Of a stretch of DNA of 64,000 bases, positions 1 to 12,997 are shown piece by piece; within the stretch, counting starts at the first letter, position 1, and each line of letters opens with the position of its first letter. The stretch lies in contig CM072879.1 in assembly GCA_036937835.1 (NCBI GenBank), forward strand, positions 20,535,501 through 20,599,500. Reading direction: 5' to 3'. This DNA comes from Pampus argenteus. Lineage: Eukaryota > Chordata > Actinopteri > Scombriformes > Stromateidae. The translations under genes were made by a program, and so were the position numbers. The notes beneath the pieces were generated by a model that had not been told where the DNA came from, did no database searches, and worked only from the letters and a program-made list of their open reading frames with translations.

Positions 1-50
1 AATACAAATAATCTCAAAGTTTTAAATTGAATGCTGTCTTTGTATTGCAG

Positions 51-893
51 AAATGTTGTTCTTCTGTTCTCCCTGTTCGCCCTGCTGGTGGAGGGAGACC
101 TTGACTCCAATGGTGAGACAGCAACCTGATTAAAGGAAATGTGATTAAAACTACTCTGATTAAACTAACCTGATTACAATGTATTTGATTAAAGCTAATA
201 TGATTAAACAAATCAAATTAAAACAAATTGTATGAAACTAAACTGATCAAATCTGAAACTATGCTGTTTAAAACTAATCTCATTAGAGTTAATGATTAAA
301 CCTTATCAAATGAATCAATATCTCTTATATTGTCTTATATCTGTTTGGATAGACAGATAATATTGATTAACAGGTTAACCTGACTGATAATTCAGTGTTT
401 AATTAAACTGTTTTTTTTCCAGATGTTGGAATACAAGCCATGTCCACAGGTAAATCAACTGTATGTCTCTCATCACTGACAGATATAGTGTAGCTGTCTG
501 TCAGTCTTACCTGTCTGTTCTCTCACCTGTCTGTCTCATATATCTCCCACTCTCACTGTTAGATAAAGATTCAACATCTGATGAAGCTCCAACAGGTGAG
601 TCACAAACTCGATGTTGATCTCATGGGTCTAGATAACCGTTTCTGTCAAGTCTTCATCACTTGTAAAACAAAAACAAAAAAAAATCAACATTTTAGCATT
701 GTTCTTATTTAGAAATTGTGTAATTTTACTTACTAAGATGAGATGATATGTCGTGATAAATAAAATTTAGATGAGAATAAAGCAGCTCTCAGGTTTTTAT
801 TTGGTCAAACAGATTCTCATTCTTTACTTTTGATCCAAGAAATAGAATCTCATGGTATGAAAACATGTAATATTCAAAATATGATCACAAAAC

Positions 894-934
<41 letters not shown>

Positions 935-3900
935 ATGTGCACATTTTTTATGATAATGTGATGGGTCTCAATAATCAATATCAAATGTCTATGACACAAA
1001 ATCATCTATAATGACAAAAACATTCTTCCTGAGAGGTGTAAGTGTAGGTCTGTTGATTAAAAAAACGAATAATTTAGTAAATGGATTCACATGTAAGAGT
1101 GAGCAGAGTCACCAGAACATGAAGTGTTGAATATTTGAAGACATTCTGACTGAACTGTGTTGTTGTTTCAGAAAGTATGAATGCCATCTCTCCTGATCAA
1201 CCTGGTAAGGGTGCACATCACATCACATCAAGCTGTATATATGTATATATATATATTACTGTTTTTACATTGTAGAACAAGACATCACAGCGATAAAATA
1301 ACTCCTGGAATCAAACCAAACCAAAATATTCATATTTAAATTTTATATATTAGATTCCTTAAAATGGCCACTGTTTGCCTTGATGACAGCTTTGAACACT
1401 GTTGGCAGGCCTTCTATACCCTGGAGGTTTAATGAATTTAAATGAGATAGTTTGGGATTAGCTGGACCACAGAGTGAAAGGAAAAGCAGCCAACAAGCAT
1501 TCAGCATATGTATGTATGTATGTATGTATAACATATTATACTCCTCCAACATTGTTAATTCTAATCCCAATCCCAGGTAATGACCTCATGGGCGGGTTCA
1601 GGTATCAAGCCAAAACAGTGGCTACCAGAATCTAAAATGGGAACCATTTTAAATGTTTTAATTGTTTAAAACAACAGCAGGGCCAGCCCCATAAATGGTA
1701 ATGGGATACATAAGTATCTTGTTACAAATAACTTTTCCAGCACTGTTAAATACCAATTACAGAATACTCAAGTATGATAACGCACTTTACATTTGTCCAG
1801 AAAATCTCAAACAAAACAAAAAAACAAAAATCAACCATAAAATTGAATAAAATAGAAAGATATCTTGCTGAGCTGTTGGACAAGGGGTTCAAATCTAACC
1901 TCATGGTTAGTTACAGAGGGAGAAAGTTTAGTATTTTGACCAAGAAAAGAGATTGCAGAGATGGGGAAGGACTGAACCTGGTGGGGCATGCCAATAAGGA
2001 TGACGTTTTTGAATTGATCAGCTGGAGAATATTTTCAGTCATCCAAACCTTTATGTCCTCCAGGCAGAGAGTGACGACAGGTGATATGGTGGTAGGTGAA
2101 GTAGGGTCAGTCCTGGAGTATAACTCAGTGTCATCTGCATAACAGTGGAATGATAGTTCATATTTGTAAATGTTGAATAGTGTTGGGCCCAGGACGGTGA
2201 TGGAACTACAAGTCACAGATCCATGACAGAACTGAGTTCATTGCCCTCAGTCCTGTCAGTCAGGTAGGACTGGAACCATTTAAGGGCACTTCCAGTGAGG
2301 CGTTGGAGATGATGTAGCAAGATGCAGTGGTGGAGGAAATGTGGCGGTAAATTTGATGAGGAATGAAGGGAAGCCCTGATCAGCAGCCACCAGAAGGTCA
2401 TTGGTGACTCTGACCAGGGCTGTCTCTATACTGTGGGCTACACAAAAAACAGACAGAAACTTTTTAAAAAGGTTATGATTGTGGGTATGGACCTGGATCT
2501 GGGCTGCTACAGCCTTCTCTAATAATGTAGAGAGGAAATGGGTCTGTAGCTGGATAGTACCTCAGGGTCCAGGGTTGGTTTTTTAAGGATAGGGCTGATT
2601 AATGCAGATTTTAGTGTAGAGGTGGAAGATTTCATCTTCTGGATAATACTTTCCACCTCACTCACTGTGGTTTCCACAAAGTCCGAAAAACAGTGTGCTG
2701 GTCCAGGATTTACCGCCAGAGATATAGGGTCAGGCATCCCAATTGAAGAGTGGATGCCTTCCACTTTGGTTGTGAAGTACAAGATGAATTTATTGCACTG
2801 TACCTCTGTATTATTGTTGACAAGTATGAGGGCCTGAGACTGTAGAAGTTTGTTTATGACAGAGAGCTGTTTAGAGTTTCCAGGGCTATTATCAATGGGG
2901 TTGGAGTAAAATTCTAGCATGTTCTTGATGTTCTGCATAGGCCATTTTATCGACAGTCATCCCTGATTTTATTGAGTGGCGTCCAAGCACCCGTCCAGCA
3001 GTTTTCATTTTTCTCAGTTTATCGTTAAACCATGGGGCAGAGCGTGCAAATGTGCAAATCTGCAGAGTCTGTTATATGCTTGTCAACTAGAACAGAGAGG
3101 GACGTTTCTTACAAACACTATGTTTAAGGCAGTTTCAAGATTGATGTAAAACATTAATTAAAAAACAGAATAGGTATAGGTCTATAATTGTTAAAATCAA
3201 GTACCGTATTTTTCGGGCCATAAGGCGCACCGGATTATAAGGCGCATTATCAAATAACATGTCAGTTGCTGTCATTGTCCACACATAAAGGCGCATCTGA
3301 TTATAAGGCGCAATAAGCGAAAACAAAACGTGTGTCGGATAAGTCGAACTTTATTCAACTATTTTACAATAACTCTCAGATGTAGGTTAACACAAAAATA
3401 CAAGTTTAAGTGGACGATGCTTTTTGCTTGAGCTGATGGTTTACTGTTTGTACCTGTGTAATCTGACAGTGTTGATGCCTGCAGTAAACCAAATTTCCTT
3501 CAGGACAATAATAAAGTTGAAGTCAATGTTGAAATTCAAGAATAAAGAAAAGTATTTCAATTCAAAATACTTTATTATTCTTCAAGAGGCAATTTTAGCA
3601 AGACACAAACACAAAAAAAATCACATAAACATATAAAAATGATTCAAAAATATCATAATGCAAATTGGAAAACATTATAGTACTTGATGCTGTTAATAAT
3701 AATATTTTGTATTTGGTCAACAATATCCAACAATACAGAGGCACTTTATGTTAAAGAATAAATATTTTTTTAAATTTTGTCTCTGCAACTGGATTTCAGA
3801 AAATTTAAAGTCCAAATAAATGTGATAAATAAGTAGTAAATGGTTTTTCTATTGTCTGTAAGAAAAAGTTGAACTTTGGTTTCAAGTCTTAAATTTCATA

Positions 3901-6900
3901 TACATTGATAAACTCACCTAAAGTTACCTTACTGTGTTACTCTGCTATCTAGTGGTCAACTTCATGAATAGCAGACGTTGTGTTATAGTAGGAAATCACA
4001 GGTGTTATTGATAACATCAATAATGCTGTGTTCTAGGACCACCTGCATGTTGTGATAAAACTTCAGTTAGTAATTTTTAATAATCAGTACCGGTATTTAT
4101 TCTCAGATCATCCTGTCTAATGAATATTTGCAGTTTTTATTTCTTCTCTTGTCTAGGTGGATTATATCATAATTTATCATAATAATTTTTCATTGATTGT
4201 TTTTAGATGAATCCCAGTATTATGGAGGGGGGCCTTCAGGTAGGAACATGATCATAATATCTGAGTTCTTTACCTGATGCTGCTGTAACTCAGATGATCT
4301 GCTCAGCTGTTTCCTGTGTATGTGACATTTATAAATGAAATCCTGCCGATGTTTTTTCAGATATCAGCAGCACCAGCGCAGAGACAGCAGATGGTGAGAT
4401 GACAACACTCATCCATCCCATCATTCATTCATCTAAATTCATATTTTAGTCTAATGCAATCCAAACAACAGCTCTGCCATACATTTGACTTTTACAAAGC
4501 TCGTACATTTTTTGTTGTCATTGCCGAAGGTGATAATTTCTATTTATCAACTTTTTCATCATCCACACACTTAATCTGAATGTTGTATTTACCTGCAGCC
4601 ACTGCAACCAATCAGATTACAGCACCTGGTATGTCATTTTTTCTTCTTCTATGTCTGAACATCTGACTGATTCAGTCTGTGTGTGTTTTGCAAAAAAATC
4701 CTGTTGTTTATTTCAGAACCTGCAGCTGCAAACAGTGTTGAAGAAGAAGATGGTGAGACTGAAACTAATAAACACGATCATTATACTATGTTATACTTTA
4801 AACATGATCATTATACTATGTTATACTCTAAAAATGATCATTATACTATGTTTATACTACAAACATGATCATTATACTATGTTTATACTAGAAACATGAT
4901 CATTATACTATGTTATATCCAATCCAATCCAATCCACTTTATTTGTATAGCACGCTTTATAAACACAGGGTTACCAAAGTGCTGCACAGTACAATAAAAC
5001 ACAATAAATATATAGCATAAAAACAAAAATAAAATAAATAGATAAAATAAGAAGCACTGTCTGCACAAGATAAAAATATGGAAATATACACACAAACAAA
5101 AAAACATGAAATATCATAAAATCTAAAAACTAAGTATAAAATCAAATAAAATCAAATAGAATCAACACTCTACAAGGAGTTAAAAGCCAAGGAATAGCTT
5201 ATACTACAAACATGATTATTATACTATGTTTATACTCTAAACATGATCATTATACTATGTTTATACTCTAAACATGATCATTATACTATGTTTATACTAC
5301 AAACATGATCATTATACTATGTTTATACTACAAACATGATCATTATACTATGTTATACTACAAACATGATCATTATACTATGTTTATACTACAAACATTA
5401 TCATTATACTATGTTTATACTACAAACATGATCATTATACTATGTTTATACTCTAAACATGATCATTATACTATGTTTATACTCTAAACATGATCATTAT
5501 ACTATGTTTATACTACAAACATGATCATTATACTATGTTTATACTCTAAACATGATCATTATACTATGTTATACTACAAACATGATCATTATACTATGTT
5601 TATACTCTAAACATGATCATTATACTATGTTTATACTACAAACATGATCATTATACTATGTTTATACTCTAAACATGATCATTATACTATGTTTATACTC
5701 TAAACATGATCATTATACTATGTTATACTACAAACATGATCATTATACTATGTTTATACTCTAAACATGATCATTATACTATGTTTATACTCTAAACATG
5801 ATCATTATACTATGTTTATACTACAAACATTATCATTATACTATGTTTATACTACAAACATGATCATTATACTATGTTTATACTCTAAACATGATCATTA
5901 TACTATGTTATACTACAAACATGATCATTATACTATGTTTATACTCTAAACATGATCATTATACTATGTTTATACTACAAACATGATCATTATACTATGT
6001 TTATACTCTAAACATGATCATTATACTATGTTTATACTCTAAACATGATCATTATACTATGTTATACTACAAACATGATCATTATACTATGTTTATACTC
6101 TAAACATGATCATTATACTATGTTTATACTACAAACATGATCATTATACTATGTTTATACTACAAACATTATCATTATACTATGTTTATACTACAAACAT
6201 GATCATTATACTATGTTTATACTACAAACATGATCATTATACTATGTTTATACTCTAAACATGATCATTATACTATGTTTATACTCTAAACATGATCATT
6301 AAACTATGTTATACTACAAACATGATCATTATACTATGTTTATACTCTAAACATGATCATTATGCTATGTTTATACTCTAAACATGATCATTAAACTATG
6401 TTATACTACAAACATGATCATTATACTATGTTTATACTACAAACATGATCATTATACTATGTTTATACTCTAAACATGATCATTATACTATGTTTATACT
6501 ACAAACATGATCATTATACTATGTTTATGCTACAAACATGATCATTATACTATGTTTATACTCTAAACATGATCATTGTACTATGTTTATACTCTAAACA
6601 TGATCATTATACTATGTTTATACTACAAACATGATCATTATACTATGTTATACTTTAAACATGATCATTATACTATGTTTATACTCTAAACATGATCATT
6701 ATACTATGTTATACTTTAAACATGATCATTGTACTATGTTTATACTCTAAACATGATCATTATACTATGTTTATACTACAAACATGATCATTATACTATG
6801 TTTATACTCTAAACATGATCATTATACTATGTTATACTACAAACATGATCATTATACTATGTTTATACTCTAAACATGATCATTATACTATGTTTATACT

Positions 6901-7416
6901 ACAAACATGATCATTATACTATGTTATACTTTAAACATGATCATTATACTATGTTTATACTCTAAACATGATCATTATACTATGTTATACTTTAAACATG
7001 ATCATTATACTATGTTATACTACAAACATGATCATTATACTATGTTTATACTTTAAACATGATGATTATACTATGTTTATACTCTAAACATGATCATTAT
7101 ACTATGTTTATACTCTAAACATGATCATTATACTATGTAATTACTAATGATCAAATTCAACGTTAGTCTCAAACATTTTTTTTTTACAGGTGACGAGAGC
7201 TCAGACTCAGATGAAGGAGGGAAGAAAAAGTTGAGCTTTCGCTCGACCAAACCCCAAAGCCCCGCTCTCTCTGCTCAACGCCCCGCCCTCTCTGTCCAAA
7301 GTCCCACCCCCCCACCCCAGCCTATCGTCCCCCAGCCTGTCGTACCTCAGCCGAAAGCTCTGGTGAGAAGCCGAGCGTCTAAAAGGAGACCTAGGACCAG
7401 CCGCCGTCAGATTTGA
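51..7416 (+). CDS. Gene A: small secreted acidic/basic protein, 5' exon missing
   Basis: Exons are 51-112, 423-449, 563-595, 1172-1204, 4207-4239, 4361-4393, 4599-4628, 4717-4752 and 7190-7416. Each is bounded by AG/GT and all internal junctions are phase 1. The first visible exon encodes a hydrophobic core (VVLLFSLFALLVEG) that fits a signal peptide. It starts in phase 2, so an 11-bp first coding exon like those of genes B and C should lie left of the window; with it the total is 525 bp (174 residues). The middle exons encode 9-12 residues each, such as DKDSTSDEAPT, ESMNAISPDQP and EPAAANSVEEED. The last exon begins with acidic GDESSDSDEGG, then turns basic and Pro-rich, ending RSRASKRRPRTSRRQI. 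No known domain is recognised. The layout marks it as a paralogue of the next two genes. Further short exons may be hidden in the 3-kb LINE-bearing intron. Confidence 0.72.
897..933 (+). repeat. (TG)n microsatellite in gene A intron
   Basis: Uninterrupted TG dinucleotides run between the exons at 563-595 and 1172-1204. Confidence 0.9.
1850..3045 (-). mobile_element. degenerate L2-like LINE, reverse transcriptase remnant
   Basis: Conceptual translation of the minus strand, broken by frameshifts and stops, gives the order expected of an L2/Rex-type retrotransposon. A pre-RT piece around 2520-2940 contains ILKKPTLDPE followed by YRPIS. Next come GSALKWFQSYLTDR (about 2240-2300), VLGPTLFNIY and the catalytic-type FHCYADDTELYS (about 2130-2180). 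It sits inside an intron of gene A in the opposite orientation. No intact ORF remains. The exact subfamily cannot be fixed by eye. Confidence 0.8.
3202..3345. mobile_element. dispersed MITE-like element with GGCGCA motifs
   Basis: The stretch starts TACCGTATTTTTCGGG and contains repeated ATTATAAGGCGCA motifs. I know this sequence type as an abundant dispersed repeat in fish genomes, probably a non-autonomous DNA transposon. A shorter relative (CGATTATAAGGC) occurs near 41766-41790. Family assignment is uncertain. Confidence 0.5.
3350..4200. other. gene A intron sequence, no gene seen
   Basis: AT-rich intron sequence between the MITE-like element and the exon at 4207. I see no coding exon with good splice sites and no RNA gene. 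Short ORFs here look random. Confidence 0.5.
4763..7138 (+). repeat. 31-bp minisatellite filling the last intron of gene A
   Basis: About 65-70 head-to-tail copies of a 30/31-bp unit, of the form AAACATGATCATTATACTAT followed by GTTTATACTCT. Variants are CTCT versus CTACA and GTTT versus GTT. Each unit carries the palindrome TGATCA. The array takes up nearly all the intron between exons 4717-4752 and 7190-7416. Higher-order alternation of the variants is visible, pointing to amplification of multi-unit blocks. Short reading frames in it are repeat artefacts. Confidence 0.97.
4917..5200 (-). mobile_element. LINE/SINE 3' tail inserted in the minisatellite
   Basis: This block interrupts the 31-bp array. 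It starts with TCCAA repeats and then CTTTATTTGTATAGCACGCT, the reverse complement of a typical fish LINE tail ending near a polyadenylation-like motif. It continues through CCAAAGTGCTGCACAG into A-rich sequence. A relative lies at about 58867-58960. The array resumes immediately afterwards. Confidence 0.7.
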
Positions 7417-7424
7417 AACATGAA

Positions 7425-7462
<38 letters not shown>

Positions 7463-7848
7463 TGCATGTAGGTAGAAAACATGTAATCTATCACACAAGG
7501 AGAGAAGTGATACATGAGGCACGTTCATACATGTGAGCTCATATATACACACATGTACTCTGTGAACAAGCATGTCAAAAAGCACACACCTCAGGCCGAG
7601 GCTGACTGGTCAGTGATGATGATGACAATCCAGTGTGACCTCACAGAGGACCTGAGGGCTGATTCAAACCAGCTTCATTAGTAAAAACCAGAGCAATGTG
7701 ATCTGAACATCAGCAGCTTGTGTCATGTTGTCTCAAAGCGTTTTACAGTTCAATCACATGTTCTGTGACTCTTCAGACTCTGCTGTTAAACTGATGTTCT
7801 GTGTTTTACTTTAATTCCTTTATACGTTCATAACTGTAAACCTGTTTG

Positions 7849-7854
7849 AATAAA
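7849..7854 (+). terminator. polyadenylation signal of gene A
   Basis: An AATAAA hexamer lies 433 bp after the stop codon of gene A, with no closer canonical hexamer seen. The 3' UTR in between holds a CA microsatellite (7429-7459). Confidence 0.55.
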
Positions 7855-7870
7855 GTTAACTGGCTTAAGT

Positions 7871-10630
7871 GAAGTGAATGAAGTCCATCTGACCTGCAGG
7901 AGTAGCTGTGAGCTGTGATAATACATTCTGTATTACAGGTTATGTGACCTAAAAAGCATTTTCAACTCTCACTTAACCTGAACACTGCACAACACCTGAT
8001 TCTACCTCAGTGGCTCAGTACATCAGTGTAAAAACTGTAAATATCACAGACGCTTTGTTGGTTTGTTGGTTAGTCAGCACTTTTGAAGAGAGTGATTACA
8101 CCATCCTAAGACCCCCCCCCACACACACACACACAGTCTTGTTTCATACTGAGAGACCAAACTTGTCTTATAAACAGCTTCTGTTGTTAACCGTCTCAAC
8201 ATCAGTCAAACTGAACTGAATACAGAAACCTCATTAGAGGCTGTTAATATGCTAATGCACACACACACACACACTATCAGATTTATTTCTGTCTTTCTTT
8301 CCTTGTTTTTGTCTGTTTTCAGTTTCTCGTCCTCAGTCAACCTCTCAGCTCATGAAATCTACTAAATCTCAAAACAGTGTCATATTTTCTTCCTCTTGCT
8401 TTCTCAAGATGTGATTTCAGACAGAAAATAATATTCATTAGTACTTTTATATAATGAGCAGTATTTCAGATGGGAGCTGTGAACTGAAGCTGCAGCAGCA
8501 AGCACATCAGCTGACGTTTTTGAGCATAAAGACAATAAAAGAAGATTTCTTGCCGGGGGAGGATGGGAATTCCCAGAAACTGTTACACAAAAGAACATAC
8601 TGTCACAAACACACACGCACACACACACAAGCAAACACAGAGTAAGTCAAACATGTAATGTGAGTTTAGGCCTGTGAATATTCTCATTCATCCAGATCAT
8701 GGTTATGGAAATTAAATCGATCGCAACTGGACTTGGTTATTTGTCTTTGAAGACGTTTCACCTCTCATCCAAGAGGCTTCATCAGTTCATGCTAGTTTGA
8801 CTAGGCTGGGACTAGTGTGAGTTTAGTGAAACATGTATGTGATAAACATGGAACAATATCACCTCAAATCATCACTTCATCCTCATTATTCATTTTGTAA
8901 TATATATGTATTCAACAACAAATATTTTCTATTGTTTAGATTTTTGAACAACATATTTTTGAACACAAACAACATATAAAAAAGCACGTCAGCTCAGAAG
9001 TAAGAGCACTAGTTCACACTAAATTGCTACACTTTCTTCTTATTATTATTTTGTGCTTATTGACAGTTGACAAACCAGTGTAGAGGTGCATTACCGCCAC
9101 CAACTGGATAGGAGTCACTACACTCTCATACATGGGCTATCTCAGGCTCGTTATGTTCCACTCGGAGCAGCTGCTGATTACAGAGCGACACCTAGTGGTA
9201 GAATTCAGTGTGCAGTTGTGGTCCAATGTTTGTCTCCTATGAAGCCAGTTTGAAACATTTTAAACTCGCCCAACGCTAGTCTCCACTCCAAGATCAATAA
9301 GCTTAGAGATGGGTTTTGAAGTAATGACAGTGTAAAATGAGATGCAATAAATGAAGCACATTCTTACGTATGTATTCCCTGTATGTGTAATATTCGTGGT
9401 CCTTATTGGTCTGCATGCAAACTGAAGAGGGTCCAGGGTGTTAGAGAGGAAGGAGCAGATGTGAATTATAATAGAATACATAAAAGACTGATAATAAAAT
9501 AAAATAAAATGCATTTTCTGTCATGGAGCTGTCAACATGTTATCAGAGTGATTTTCACATTGTTTGACAAACATGGCAAACTTTATAATTCTTGATATGT
9601 TAAACTTTCTTCACTGACTATCAGAGATAATTTAATAACTTTAAAATCTTTTTAACTGATCCACAGTTTGGAGTTACTCTTGGACTTGTTGGGCATAAAT
9701 CCAACAGTTTGCGCCATTGACAGCTGCCGTGTGAACACCACAACACAGCTAAAGGCTAACCTACCCTCTAGAAAAGCCTCACTTAAACCATTATTGTATG
9801 GTATTGTATTTTGTGACACACCTTGTAACACTGTTCCCTGGGTGGTTTGGCTTTGAAAAGATGTATATTCACCTGTAACCCTGACTGACTAACCCTAACC
9901 CTATTCTAGGTTGAGAAATTAAAGTTTATAATAATAATAATGATAATAATATTTATGTTGTCAGTATGTTGTTACGTGTTGTCAGCATAAAAATAGTCAA
10001 GCACATCATGATTCTGTATAACATGTATGGACAGTAGAGCATTGGCACAGATCCTTGGGGTTGTGGATTTTCATACTAAACCAGGTTGTTTATCTTATTC
10101 TCTCGTGCAGATTTATAGTTTTGCTTTTAACATTTCTATTTTCAGCTGCCTGGTAGCTCTGCATATAGCTACCAGAAGCGGTCCCCTGTTTAATAATGAG
10201 TTTCTATTTTTTTTATCTCTGCAGCATCTCTAGTGAGTCTAGTGGCTGGTGACTGCTAAACCCCAACACAAACTGACCAAGCTGCTGCTGGAGAGTAAAC
10301 GAGTAAACAAGCAAAGCTGCACCAGTGGCTCTGTGAAATAAGTAAAATATATTTTGTGATGGCCTAAAAGTGATTCATTGAGCTTACTTAAGGTGGACTG
10401 ACCTTTAAGGTGGACCACCTATTCTCATTTTAGTGACCCTCCCCACCGTCACCACCCCTGCACATTGCTGACTTAGAGCCTCTCAAAGCATGATGCCTCT
10501 CACTAAATTGTAATGAGATTTGCACCCTTGATGTAGAGAACAGTAGGGGGTCATAAGGAGAACCTTGAGGACCAACTAAACTGAGCCATCAAGGAAGCAG
10601 AGTTACCTTGAGCAACAGACAAAGTTCATT
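7871..10630. other. intergenic region between genes A and B, no gene seen
   Basis: No convincing exon chain is visible. It contains short CA tracts (about 8118-8136 and 8258-8273), a foldback-element copy (8670-8815), an ATA/AATA-rich stretch around 9490-9510 and 9930-9950, and a short telomere-like CTAACCCTAACCCTA near 9890-9901. Confidence 0.55.
8670..8815 (+). mobile_element. dispersed foldback-type repeat, copy 1
   Basis: It runs from GCCTGTGAATATTCTCATTC through a central block containing GAAGACGTTTCACCTCTCAT to GACTAGGCTGGGACTAG. The same block recurs at 23351-23674, 54284-54504 and 61590-61735. Longer copies carry inverted ends, so this is a truncated copy of a hairpin-forming DNA element. 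Confidence 0.8.
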
Positions 10631-10639
10631 GGTCTTTGT

Positions 10640-11612
10640 AGTACAAGAACTAGAAAAGGATTTTATCATATTTTTCCCATATTAGTTTCTCTGCGTTGGC
10701 TCTTTGTCAAATCTAGAATATATTTTAAAATCCTTCTCCTTACCAACAAATCACTTAATGGTCAAGCACCATCCTATCTCAAAGATCTTATAGTACCCTA
10801 TTATCCTACTAGAACACTGTGCTCCCTGAATGCAGGTTTACTTGTGGTTGTGGTCTCCAGGAGTCCAACGGGAGGCAGAGTGATCAGGCTCCTCTCCTGT
10901 GGAATCAACTTCCAGGTCCAGTCAGGGGGGCAGACACCCTCTCTGCATTTAAGAGGAGGCTTAAAACTTTCTTTTTTGATGAATCTTGTAGTTAGGACTG
11001 GCTCAGGCCTGCTTTGAAACAGCATTATTATTAGAGTTGTTTTTCCCTTAAAGAACTTCCTTCTTTCACAGTCTTATTCAGTTTCTTGTAAAGTGTTGTC
11101 CAACCAGTTCTGCATACCAGACATAACCCACACACACATACACAGCATATATTCCTGTACATTTCCTGGTTGTAAGATGAGTAGAGAACATCTGCATCAT
11201 CATTGTTGCCATATCCCCATTACAGATTATAGTTAGTTAATGATTTGCTACTGTGCTATCTATTTCTCTATCAAGTTTCACTGTTACTGTAATAATTCAT
11301 CATTCATTGTTAACATTCTCATTGTATTATTGTAATTCATTATAATTCATTGTGAGTGTACAATAGGTGTGTGTACATGTGACATCATTGCACGTCTGTC
11401 CGTCCTGGGAGAGGGATCCCTCCTCTGTGGCTCTTCCTGAGGTTTCTTTCACCTTTTTCCCTGTTAAAAGGTTTTTTGGTGGACAAGTTTTTCCTCACTA
11501 ATCGAGGGTCTAAGGACAGAGGGTGTCACTCCCTGTACAGATTGTAAAGCCCTCTGAGACAAATGCATTTTGTGATTTTGGGCTATATAAATAAAATTTG
11601 ATTTGATTTGAT
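10640..11612 (+). mobile_element. L2/Rex-like LINE 3' end
   Basis: Plus-strand translation gives broken C-terminal LINE protein: a segment around 10690-10800, then SPTGGRVIRLLSCGINFQ and a Leu-rich end near 10975. The 3' UTR follows (GTCCGTCCTGGGAGAGGGAT ... TTTTTGGTGGACAAGTTTTT). It ends GGGCTATATAAATAAAATTT and TTTGAT repeats. Related 3' tails occur at 27240-27662 and 34385-34567. Confidence 0.8.
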
Positions 11613-11860
11613 ATAAATCTGGTCTAAATCTTGTGTGAAACTGGTCTAAACAGTTGAATAAAGGAACTGCTGTTATCTGGTGATTTTCACTTGAACAAAG
11701 ATCAGATCAGTTTGTTAAAGAGTGTAGACAGACAGACACACAGACAGACACACAGGCAGACAAGCAGGCAGTCAGGTAGGCAGACAGACAGAAAGAGACA
11801 GACAGGGGATCCAGAGCAGGAGGAATAGGAGGAGGAGAAGGAGGTGGAGGAGTGTCTGAG

Positions 11861-11867
11861 TATAAAA
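11861..11867 (+). promoter_or_regulatory. TATA box of gene B
   Basis: TATAAAA lies 82 bp upstream of the ATG of gene B, in a purine-rich stretch. Transcription would start at about 11890-11895, giving a 5' UTR of some 55 bp. Confidence 0.65.
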
Positions 11868-11948
11868 AGCTGCTGCTCTCTCTCAGCTGAGTTCAGAAAC
11901 TCAACAAACTGAAGTTTGATCACATTGAAAGTCGACCTGCTGAACAAC

Positions 11949-12963
11949 ATGCTGCGACAGTGAGTTCATTCTTCTTTTCTTCTCCTGATGAACAACATGT
12001 TTTATTGTGGTTTACAGACCTGAGATCAGTTTAATGAAGGAACAAAATTAGTTCTATGTCACATCCACACATCTATGACTATGTTCGCTGAAACAGTTTA
12101 GAAAATTTCCCTGCTCCTGATTGACTGAACATTTCATGCTATTGAGGTTTTGAGATTATCTGATGTTTCTGTTGTTTTTGTAATTAGAATCAAATCTGTG
12201 TTGTTTGAGTTTCTCTGACTTTTCTTTCTTTAAGTTTCAGAAGGAAATAATTTTCCTTTTGCACTTATCTGATGTTGGAAGGCTGCATCTTTATATTATT
12301 AACATAAAAATAATAATTGAACTTTTAATTGTGTTTTTTTTCCTACTGTGTACTTTACTGTTGACTGTATTCAGGACTTTTTTTTTGCTGTTGTGTCAGT
12401 ATGTAGACTGCTGGCTGTCTGTATGTCTGCTCTGTATAACTGCAGCTGAAGGACTCTAGTGTTTCCAGGATAAAGCAGCAGTCTTCTCAGCTTTTTTCTC
12501 CCGACACTTGACTCTCATAATGAACCTAAAGCTTTTCTGTCTCTTTGAGGACCTGAGCTCTGGTTTTCTCTTGCAACCCACTTCTCTCTATACGTTGGAA
12601 AAGAAGAGACGCTTTGTTTTTTTTCCTGTGGAGGAAACACAATCATTTAACTCTTCAGACTGAAGACCAGTTTAACCCACCAGCCACTCAACACACCTGA
12701 TGATCTTCACTTTACATTCTTCACTTTATCATATAAATCAATGAGAAATTATTTTAATGTTCTCCAGGTTACATTGTTTATGTTATTTACTTTATTCTAA
12801 CTACTTTACACAATGACACCTTTATCTTTAATTGTTGTGATGTTTTAACAACACTTTGTGAATATTTGGCTGTTTTCTGACCTTGTTTATTTATCTTTGT
12901 GGTTCATACCATCAGCAAACAATGAAGATATATATATACATATATAACATATATATGTATATC

Positions 12964-12997
<34 letters not shown>

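Noticed and set aside
4651..5949. Repeated DHYTMFIL-type open frames
   Set aside because: They are translations of the 31-bp minisatellite and have no gene features.
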